In this document: positions 53,050 through 59,136 of the stretch, one piece after another | How the letters are laid out: each line of letters opens with the position of its first letter | Numbering within the stretch: position 1 is the stretch's first letter | Source: an uncultured Lachnospiraceae bacterium | GTDB lineage: Bacteria; Bacillota_A; Clostridia; Lachnospirales; Lachnospiraceae | Direction of reading: 5' to 3' | Assembly (NCBI GenBank): GCA_902773195.1 | Contig: CACYDL010000262.1 | Coordinates: forward strand, 1 to 59,136 | Length of the DNA stretch: 59,136 bases | Notes under the pieces: model-generated | What the model was told of the DNA's origin: nothing | The model's database searches: none | What the model saw: the letters and a program-made list of their open reading frames with translations, nothing else | Made by a program: the position numbers and the translations under genes

Positions 53050-54606
53050 ATGAGCGATTCCAAGGAATTTAAGCGCAGCCCCGCGGCGGAAGAGGAGAAC
53101 TACTCCCTGAACGACGACAGACGCGTGAAAACGCTCTCTCCGGGAGCGCTGGTCATGCGCCGTTTTCTGAGAAACCGCGTCGCCGTGACCGGTCTTGTCA
53201 TTCTCGTCGTAATGTTTATTTTCTCCTTCATCGGAGGCGCCATCACGCCCTACAAGGAGGATCAGCTGTTTTACCGGTACAATTCCCAGCGCAAGCAGTA
53301 CGCCAGCGTCAAGGAGAATACCGATCTTCACTATGTCGAAGCCTCCAAGAACAGCTTTCCTTCCGTCGCGCGGGCGAAGTTCGTCCTGGCGGTCAAAAAG
53401 GGAAATGACACCTTCGAGGCGAAGAAGGTCACCTATACCGTGAAGGAGGAGGGGGAGCATTTCTACTCCATCTTCGCGGACGGAAGCGACGAACCGGTCG
53501 CCTTCGCGACCTACGATATCATCAGCAGCAGCACCGAGGGCCAGAAGCTTCCCTTCGGACTCCAGTACGAGACCGAGAAGGCCGCCGCCTCCGGCGCCGA
53601 ATCCTTCGTCTACGAGGGCACGGAATACCGCATCGACGAGGCGGGAACGTTCTACGACGGAGATACGGAGATCGGCTACGCCAGCCGCTACATCGTCCAG
53701 GCCGTCATGAACGACGTCTTTCTCACGCGGCACTTCAAGGACGCCCTCATCACGTCGATCCAGGACGGCAATGAGAGCTTCGTCTTCACGGACGACGACG
53801 GGACGGAAGCGGAGTACGATATCACCTACGACGCCGCCAACATGACCTGGAAGGTCCTCCAGTCCGTCGAGACAAAGGTCTTCGACACCTATCACGCCCC
53901 GACCCGGGAGCATCCGCTGGGGACCGACAGAAACGGCATGGATATGCTGACCCGCCTGATGTACGGCGGCCGCGTATCTCTCTACATCGGATTCATCGTC
54001 GTCTTCATCGAATCGATCATCGGCGTCGTTCTCGGCGGCATCTCCGGATACTGCGGCGGCTGGGTCGACAATCTGATCATGCGTATCGTCGATATCTTCT
54101 ACTGCATTCCTTCCATGCCGATCATCATCATTCTGGGAGCGGCCATGGACGCGATGCGCATCGATCCCCAGATCCGCATGATTTACCTGATGCTCATCCT
54201 GGGCTTCCTGGGATGGCCCGGCATCGCGCGGCTGGTCCGCGGCCAGATCCTCTCCCTGAGGGAGCAGGAGTTCATGACCGCCACGGAGGCCACCGGCATC
54301 AGGGCGTCGCGAAGGATCTTCCGGCACCTGATTCCGAACGTCATTCCCCAGCTCATCGTGACGATGACCATGAGCCTCGGAACCACGATTCTGACGGAGG
54401 CGACCCTGTCCTTCCTGGGACTGGGCGTCAAATTCCCCTTCGCCTCCTGGGGCAATATCATCAACGACGTCAACGATACCTATGTACTCACCAACTACTG
54501 GTTCATCTGGATTCCCGCCGGCATCTGCCTGCTCGCGACGGTCCTTGCGTTCAACCTGGTCGGCGACGGCCTCCGGGACGCGTTTGACCCGAAGATGAAG
54601 CGTTGA
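53050..54606 (+). CDS. Oligopeptide ABC transporter permease, OppC type, with large extracytoplasmic insertion
   Basis: OppC family permeases are about 300 residues; this one is 518. After a cytosolic N-terminus and first membrane helix (about 46-64), residues about 72-282 form a soluble, acidic, beta-rich-looking extracytoplasmic region. The normal OppC sequence then resumes at HPLGTDRNGMDMLTRLMYGG, with the EAA loop MTATEATGIRASRRIFRHLIPN. About 170 residues exceed the usual loop. ATG 53050 is chosen because GGGAG lies ten bases upstream; ATG 53041 abuts the ribosome site. Confidence 0.88.
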   Translation: MSDSKEFKRSPAAEEENYSLNDDRRVKTLSPGALVMRRFLRNRVAVTGLVILVVMFIFSFIGGAITPYKEDQLFYRYNSQRKQYASVKENTDLHYVEASKNSFPSVARAKFVLAVKKGNDTFEAKKVTYTVKEEGEHFYSIFADGSDEPVAFATYDIISSSTEGQKLPFGLQYETEKAAASGAESFVYEGTEYRIDEAGTFYDGDTEIGYASRYIVQAVMNDVFLTRHFKDALITSIQDGNESFVFTDDDGTEAEYDITYDAANMTWKVLQSVETKVFDTYHAPTREHPLGTDRNGMDMLTRLMYGGRVSLYIGFIVVFIESIIGVVLGGISGYCGGWVDNLIMRIVDIFYCIPSMPIIIILGAAMDAMRIDPQIRMIYLMLILGFLGWPGIARLVRGQILSLREQEFMTATEATGIRASRRIFRHLIPNVIPQLIVTMTMSLGTTILTEATLSFLGLGVKFPFASWGNIINDVNDTYVLTNYWFIWIPAGICLLATVLAFNLVGDGLRDAFDPKMKR

Positions 54607-54627
54607 CGGGAGGAGGTGCGATCTGAA

Positions 54628-55782
54628 ATGGCTGGAAAAAGCAAACGCTCGGACGGATATCTGTCCGGGAAGGAAATCCGGGAGATCTCCAGAAAGAACC
54701 GGAAGATCACCGGAGAACTCGAAAAAAAGTGGAAAAGAAAGAACGTGCCGGAGAGCGAATATCTCACGACTATGAGAGACAGCGCGAACGCCGTTGAATT
54801 CGACAATCTCCACACCTGCTTCTTTACCGACGCGGGAACCGTCCGCAGCGTCGACGGCGTCTCCTTCGAGGTGCCCATCGGCAGGACCGTCGGCATCGTC
54901 GGCGAGTCCGGCTGCGGGAAGTCCGTGACCTCCCTGAGCCTCATGCAGCTTCTGCAGAGGCCCCAGGGCCAGATCGTGGAGGGACAGATCCGGCTCAACC
55001 TCGGCGACAAGGCCTACGACATCGCCAGGGTTCCCCAGGAGGCGATGCGGAAGATCCGCGGGAATATCGTCTCCATGATCTTCCAGGAGCCGATGACCTC
55101 CCTCAACCCGGTCTTCCGTATCGGCGACCAGGTCGACGAAGTCATCGCCCTCCACGACGGCGACGGGAAGACAAAGGAAGAAATCCGCAAAAGAACCATC
55201 GAATCCCTGGAAATGGTGGGCATTGCCAACAGCGAGGGCGTCGCCCGGATGTTTCCTCACGAGCTTTCCGGAGGAATGAGGCAGAGGGTGATGATCGCCA
55301 TGGCCCTCGCCTGCCGCCCCAGGGTCATCATCGCGGACGAACCGACGACGGCCCTCGACGTCACCATACAGGCGCAGATCCTGGATCTTCTGCGCAGTCT
55401 GAAGGATCAGATCAACTCGTCCATCATGCTGATCACCCACGACCTCGGCGTGATCGCCGAGATGGCGGACTACGTCGTCGTCATGTACGCGGGCAGAATC
55501 GTCGAAAAAGGAACCGCGGAGGATATCTTCTATCATCCCTCGCATCCCTACACGGTGGGCCTGATGCGCTCCAAGCCGGTGGTCGGCAGGGAAGTGGAGG
55601 AGCTCTATTCCATCCCGGGCAAGGTCCCGAACCCCGTCAACATGCCGGATTACTGCTATTTCCGGGACCGCTGCGACCTGCGGCTTCCCTGCTGCGACGG
55701 AGAATACCCCTGTGAGATCTCGCTGTCCGATACTCACAAGGTCAGCTGCTACCGGTGGTATGACGAGTACAGGGAATCCTGA
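54628..55782 (+). CDS. Oligopeptide ABC transporter ATP-binding protein, OppD/DppD type
   Basis: The 384-residue ATPase has a basic N-terminal extension of about 50 residues, Walker A GESGCGKS (92-99), signature [16 protein letters not shown] and Walker [14 protein letters not shown]. The C-terminal oligo_HPY region is cysteine-rich ([14 protein letters not shown]), a zone reported to bind an iron-sulphur cluster in some relatives. Start ATG 54628, 11 bases after GGAGGAGG; GTG 54616 overlaps the ribosome site. It pairs with the OppF-type ATPase next to it. Confidence 0.92.
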   Translation: MAGKSKRSDGYLSGKEIREISRKNRKITGELEKKWKRKNVPESEYLTTMRDSANAVEFDNLHTCFFTDAGTVRSVDGVSFEVPIGRTVGIVGESGCGKSVTSLSLMQLLQRPQGQIVEGQIRLNLGDKAYDIARVPQEAMRKIRGNIVSMIFQEPMTSLNPVFRIGDQVDEVIALHDGDGKTKEEIRKRTIESLEMVGIANSEGVARMFPHELSGGMRQRVMIAMALACRPRVIIADEPTTALDVTIQAQILDLLRSLKDQINSSIMLITHDLGVIAEMADYVVVMYAGRIVEKGTAEDIFYHPSHPYTVGLMRSKPVVGREVEELYSIPGKVPNPVNMPDYCYFRDRCDLRLPCCDGEYPCEISLSDTHKVSCYRWYDEYRES

Positions 55783-55862
55783 CCCGGCGATGGCATACAG
55801 GCCCGTCCGGCCCGACCGCGGGCGGCGGACGCCTGAGACACTACAGTGTGAGGAGAGAAGTG

Positions 55863-56852
55863 ATGGAAGAAAAGCAGTTGTCTGATTCCCGCTATATCCT
55901 GACGGTAAAAGATCTTAAAAAGTACTTCCCCATCAAGGGAGGGCTGATGAACCGCGTCGTCGGACACGTCAAGGCGGTCGACGGCGTCACGTTCAATCTG
56001 AAGCGCGGCACCACCATGGGACTCGTCGGCGAATCCGGCTGCGGAAAGACGACGACCGGACGTGTCATTCTCCGTCTGGCGGGAGAGAAGACCGGCGGTG
56101 AAGTGCTGTTCGAGGGAAAAGACGTCTATTCCCTGAGCAAGAAGGAAATGCAGTCCATGAGGACCCGGATGCAGATCATCTTCCAGGATCCCTTTTCCTC
56201 GCTGTCGCCGCGTCTCCCGATCGGAGAGATCATCGGAGAAGCGGTGCGCGAGCACTCGGTCGTCCCGCGCGAACAGTACGAGGACTATATCGACCGGGTG
56301 ATGGACGAGTGCGGTCTGCAGCCGTTTCACAAGACCCGCTATCCCCATGAGTTTTCGGGAGGACAGCGGCAGAGAATCTGCATCGCCAGAGCGCTGGCGC
56401 TCAATCCGGAATTCGTCGTCTGCGACGAGCCCGTCTCGGCGCTGGACGTATCGATCCAGGCCCAGATCATCAATCTGCTGAACCGGCTTCAGGAGCAGCG
56501 TTCCCTCAGCTACCTGTTTATTTCGCACGACCTGTCGGTCGTCGAGCACATTTCCGACTCGGTCGGCGTGATGTATCTCGGGAACCTGGTGGAGTACGGC
56601 GAGAAGCGGGATATTTTCAGCAATCCCGTTCACCCCTACACCAAGGCCCTGTTCTCCGCGATCCCGATCCCCGATCCGAAGGCCGGCATGAACCGGATCA
56701 TCCTGGAGGGTTCGATTCCCTCCCCGGCGAATCCGCCCTCCGGCTGCAAGTTCCATACGAGATGCAAGTACTGCATGGAGCGCTGCAGGACCGAGGTTCC
56801 GGTCCAGAAAGAGGTGGAGCCCGGACATTACGCGGCCTGTCATCTGGTGTGA
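55863..56852 (+). CDS. Oligopeptide ABC transporter ATP-binding protein, OppF/DppF type
   Basis: Second ATPase of the importer, 329 residues: Walker A GESGCGKT (56-63), signature FSGGQRQRICIARALALNP, Walker B VVCDEPVSALDVS, C-terminal cysteine cluster CKYCMERC. Start ATG 55863 follows AGGAGAG by about six bases; GTG 55848 is an upstream alternative. The 80-base gap before it shows nothing of note. A terminator follows. Confidence 0.93.
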   Translation: MEEKQLSDSRYILTVKDLKKYFPIKGGLMNRVVGHVKAVDGVTFNLKRGTTMGLVGESGCGKTTTGRVILRLAGEKTGGEVLFEGKDVYSLSKKEMQSMRTRMQIIFQDPFSSLSPRLPIGEIIGEAVREHSVVPREQYEDYIDRVMDECGLQPFHKTRYPHEFSGGQRQRICIARALALNPEFVVCDEPVSALDVSIQAQIINLLNRLQEQRSLSYLFISHDLSVVEHISDSVGVMYLGNLVEYGEKRDIFSNPVHPYTKALFSAIPIPDPKAGMNRIILEGSIPSPANPPSGCKFHTRCKYCMERCRTEVPVQKEVEPGHYAACHLV

Positions 56853-56860
56853 CAAACGAC

Positions 56861-56912
56861 GCCGCCGTCTCCGGTCAGTGCGGTTCCCCGCACCCCGGCG
56901 CGGCGGCCTTTT
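56861..56912 (+). terminator. Terminator of the peptide importer operon
   Basis: Branched hairpin: outer stem gccgccg (56861-56867) / cggcggc (56901-56907), a ccgg/ccgg step, inner gtgcgg / ccgcac, then CTTTTCATTT. Confidence 0.8.
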
Positions 56913-56936
56913 CATTTCGGAACGAGGTGATGGATC

Positions 56937-57254
56937 ATGAAGCAGGACTATGACGACGACGGACGCTCCGTGGCCGACATGAGCGGCGTCGGAAAGCCGT
57001 CGCTGCTTTCCGGCCTTGCCGGGCCTTCCGGGGCTCCCGGAGGGCAGGGGAGCGGAGGCGATGCCTCCCGTGGCCGTCACGGGAGAGGAGACGACGCATT
57101 TTCCCGCTGGCAGGAGCACGTGGACCTGGACGGAGCGGAGAAGAGAGCGGCCATACGGGGCATGCTGAAGGCCGGCCTGCTGATCGGATTGATCTATCTC
57201 GCCGTCTTTGCCGCCGTGATCGCGCTGCTCCTGTGGCTCTGGGGCGTTCTGTGA
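56937..57254 (+). CDS. Small membrane protein of unknown function
   Basis: The 105-residue protein has a Gly/Ser/Asp-rich soluble N-terminal part (1-55), a short amphipathic stretch (FSRWQEHVDLDGAEKR) and one C-terminal membrane helix (about 79-104), a tail-anchored layout. GAGGTGATGG precedes ATG 56937. It lies between an operon terminator and a phosphatase gene. No family recognised. Confidence 0.6.
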   Translation: MKQDYDDDGRSVADMSGVGKPSLLSGLAGPSGAPGGQGSGGDASRGRHGRGDDAFSRWQEHVDLDGAEKRAAIRGMLKAGLLIGLIYLAVFAAVIALLLWLWGVL

Positions 57255-57359
57255 GCGGCGGCCTGTCCGGCTGTCAGCAATGACCGCCGGGAAAAGGCGG
57301 CCGCAAAAGACGCGAACCGCCAGGTGACAGTGACGAAATATAAGGGATGGTCAGACATT

Positions 57360-58268
57360 ATGAGACTACTGTTTATCAGACACGGAGACCCGGATTACGT
57401 AAATGACACTCTCACGGAGAAGGGATGGGAAGAAGCCGCCGCGCTGGCGGAACTCGCCCCTTCCCTGGCGCTGGGGGACTGCTATGTGTCTCCCCTCGGC
57501 CGCGCGGCGGATACCGCCCGGGAGGCCCTCCGGAAGACCGGAAAAACGGCGGTGACCCTCCACTGGCTCCAGGAGTTCATGACCGATTACAACGTCAACG
57601 GATCCCCTGAGCTGCAGCGCATCTTTCCCGATCTTCTGACGCCCGGGGAGTACGGGATCGGAAAGTTCCCCACCATCGGCTCTTTCGTAAATCCCCATTC
57701 CCTTGACGCCTTCGGCCCGGACAAAGACGGACGGCTTCCCAGGTACGGTCCCCACGTCCCCTGGGATATGATGCCGGAATATTACACGGCCCACCCGGAG
57801 CTCTCGGACCCCAGGGACTGGAGAAGCTCCTTTATCGCGGAAAGCGGCGGCATGATGCCGGAGGATCCGGCGCGGCCGGGGGAAGCCCCCGTGAGCACGC
57901 TGCTCGCCTGTTACGACTACGTCACCGCGGAATTCGACCGGTTTCTGCTGGAATACGGATACCGGAGAGCGGAAGGCGGCCTGTACCTGACCGACAGAGG
58001 ACATGACAGAACCGTGACGTTCTTCTGCCATTTCGGCATCACCGCCGTCCTCTTGTCCCGGCTCTGGGACTGTTCGCCGTTCCTCCTCCAGCAGAGTCTC
58101 TGCATGGCGCCGACGTCGGTCACGGAGGTGGTCACGGAGGAGAGGGCAGAGGGACGGGCCTATTTCAGGGCTCTTCGCATCGGCGACACCACTCATCTGA
58201 CGATGGCCGGACAGAAGGCCTCCTTCGCGGCCCGCTTTCAGGAAGTTTTTCCGGAGGATCCGGAATAG
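57360..58268 (+). CDS. Histidine phosphatase family protein
   Basis: The 302-residue phosphoglycerate-mutase-like protein has the RHG motif at the very start (LLFIRHGDPDY, catalytic H8), GWEEAAALAE, VSPLGRAADTA, and a second histidine in FFCHFGITA. It is longer than simple 200-residue members owing to a middle region (about 85-190). Substrate unknown. Start ATG 57360 after AAGGGATGG gives the expected N-terminus; an in-frame GTG at 57324 would add 12 residues. Confidence 0.85.
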   Translation: MRLLFIRHGDPDYVNDTLTEKGWEEAAALAELAPSLALGDCYVSPLGRAADTAREALRKTGKTAVTLHWLQEFMTDYNVNGSPELQRIFPDLLTPGEYGIGKFPTIGSFVNPHSLDAFGPDKDGRLPRYGPHVPWDMMPEYYTAHPELSDPRDWRSSFIAESGGMMPEDPARPGEAPVSTLLACYDYVTAEFDRFLLEYGYRRAEGGLYLTDRGHDRTVTFFCHFGITAVLLSRLWDCSPFLLQQSLCMAPTSVTEVVTEERAEGRAYFRALRIGDTTHLTMAGQKASFAARFQEVFPEDPE

Positions 58269-58307
58269 TATACCGCCCGTGCCGGAACGATCATAATCCG
58301 CACAAAG

Positions 58308-58345
58308 AACCGGCTGCCCGCAGTGTTTCGCGCGGGCAGCCGGTT
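58308..58345. terminator. Hairpin between convergent genes near the right edge
   Basis: Perfect 14-base stem (aaccggctgcccgc and complement) with a 10-base loop, placed between the + strand phosphatase gene and the minus-strand gene ending at 58392. No strong T-run on either side, but the convergent position suggests a bidirectional terminator. Confidence 0.65.
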
Positions 58346-58391
58346 CCTGATGTTCCTGTATAAGGAGGAATGTTTTATCCTCTGATTCTTC

Positions 58392-59136
58392 TCATTTCGT
58401 TCCCGTCACTTCCGTCACTTTACCGTCCTGGTCGTAGGAGGGTCCCTCCCCGTCGCTCCAGCGGAAGATGACGGTCACCGATTCCGCGGCCGGATCGCAG
58501 CGCAGGATCAGGTCTCCGCCGAATACGCCGGCCCACCTGTACTCGGCAGTCTCATCGGAATACGTCTCCGAGGCGCCTGCCTTCTGATTGATCAGATCGA
58601 CGAACCCGGCAGGATCCACCGTCTCCGAGGCGGTCCAGGTGACCCTGACGGCGTCTCCGCCGGTCAGCGTCCAGACGGCCTTTCCGGCCATTCCTTCCAG
58701 CTGATAGCCGCTGACCGTATATTTCCAGACGTCGGTAGAGACGGCGTTTTCCTCGTATTCCGGACTCCAGTCGTCAAACAGGCTGGAGGTGAAGCCGCTC
58801 AGTGAGTGATCCTTCGAAGCGCCGTCCGCGCCGAAGGAGGGATCCTCCCATTCGGCCGAACCGCCGAAATCATCTGCTCCGTCGAGAATTCCATCGACGA
58901 CGCCGCCGAAATCACCGTCCGCGCCGTCCGCGTCTCCGTCGTCGCCGAAGTCATCGAAGTCATCATCCGCGGCGCCGTCATTCGTGTCGCCGCCGAAATC
59001 GAAGTCGTCCCAGTCGTCCGCACCGCCGTCGAAGGCGTCGCCCGCGTCTCCGGCGTCGCCCGCGTCGTCCGCGTCTCCGGCGTCGCCGAAGTCATCGTCC
59101 GCGGCGCCGTCATTCGTGTCGCCGCCGAAATCGAAG
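58392..59136 (-). CDS. Asp/Gly/Ala-rich repeat protein, C-terminal part only (cut by right edge)
   Basis: On the minus strand one frame is open from the right edge to TGA at 58392 and gives 247 residues; no start is visible because the gene continues outside. The upstream part is low-complexity, alternating Asp/Gly/Ala with Phe (blocks such as FDFGGDTNDGAADDDF, twice) and DAGDADDAGDAGD-type runs. The last 140 or so residues look like a folded beta-rich domain (WKYTVSGYQLEGMAGKAVWT, TYSDETAEYRWAGVFGGDL, SVTVIFRWSDGEG). No family recognised. It may be a lipoprotein or surface protein with an acidic spacer; that is a guess. Confidence 0.7.
   Translation of the reverse strand, partial: FDFGGDTNDGAADDDFGDAGDADDAGDAGDAGDAFDGGADDWDDFDFGGDTNDGAADDDFDDFGDDGDADGADGDFGGVVDGILDGADDFGGSAEWEDPSFGADGASKDHSLSGFTSSLFDDWSPEYEENAVSTDVWKYTVSGYQLEGMAGKAVWTLTGGDAVRVTWTASETVDPAGFVDLINQKAGASETYSDETAEYRWAGVFGGDLILRCDPAAESVTVIFRWSDGEGPSYDQDGKVTEVTGTK
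58966..59136 (-). repeat. Perfect 39-base direct repeat within the acidic repeat gene
   Basis: Positions 58966-59004 and 59098-59136 are identical over 39 bases, 132 bases (44 codons) apart, in frame, encoding FDFGGDTNDGAAD. The second copy ends at the window edge, so further copies may exist. Confidence 0.9.

Noticed and set aside
52078..55737. A 1219-codon open frame on the minus strand across the permease and ATPase genes
   Set aside because: It is antisense to three clear transporter genes. GC-rich codon use leaves the complementary frame free of stops; the translation is His/Asp/Arg-rich with no family features or ribosome site.
58370..58471. Short + strand ORF (about 33 codons) after AAGGAGGA near 58361
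   Set aside because: The ribosome-site match is striking, but only one base separates GGAGG from the ATG, and the ORF runs antisense into the end of the minus-strand gene with an Arg-rich nonsense-like tail.

Overview
The window is one GC-rich chromosomal segment from a Gram-positive anaerobe, most likely a high-GC member of the Clostridia close to Lachnospiraceae. Pointers are sepF next to a YggS/YlmE gene, a SpoIIIE/FtsK translocase, an electron-bifurcating NfnAB pair, a radC-mreBCD-mrdA-rodA elongation cluster, strong Shine-Dalgarno sites and sigma-A type promoters. No rRNA, tRNA, CRISPR array, insertion sequence or prophage was seen. Nearly all genes lie on the + strand, with many 1-16 base overlaps. 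No gap exceeds about 240 bases.

Layout. 1-2.9 kb: end of rimO, pgsA, icd. 2.9-4.9 kb: a single minus-strand ABC-F ATPase gene. 4.9-9.3 kb: nnr (NAD(P)HX repair), alr, a CBS/CorC-like protein and yebC. 9.3-14.5 kb: a UppP-like membrane protein whose catalytic residues are replaced, ftsK/spoIIIE, and a zinc-ribbon/TPR membrane protein with a long acidic tail. 14.5-17.4 kb: nfnA, nfnB, rlmH. 17.5-29.9 kb: phoH, ybeY, proB, proA, miaB, mutS, mutL, miaA and an aluminium-resistance/methionine gamma-lyase family gene. 29.9-38.1 kb: radC, mreB-like, mreC, mreD, mrdA (PBP2), rodA and a D,D-carboxypeptidase, which form the lateral-wall synthesis unit. 38.2-44.2 kb: a small P-loop ATPase, an HlyD-like single-pass protein, yggS, sepF, aroB, lspA and an RluA-type pseudouridine synthase. 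44.2-49.4 kb: iterated CAGGATAC repeats, a cytidylate-kinase-like gene, an AI-2E family permease, a secreted transglutaminase-like protein and an M3 oligoendopeptidase. 49.4-56.9 kb: a complete oligopeptide ABC importer (SBP, two permeases, two ATPases). 56.9-59.1 kb: a small membrane protein, a histidine phosphatase and, on the minus strand at the right edge, the end of an Asp/Gly-rich repeat protein.

Functionally the region is mostly core housekeeping: cell-envelope growth and division, DNA repair and tRNA modification, proline synthesis and redox balance. A peptide-uptake module follows, with an M3 peptidase directly upstream. The points that look least ordinary are: a peptide-binding protein with no lipobox paired with an OppC permease carrying about 170 extra extracytoplasmic residues; the catalytically degenerate UppP homologue; the P-loop/HlyD-like pair beside sepF; the iterated repeat before the cytidylate-kinase-like gene; and the repeat protein cut by the right edge.
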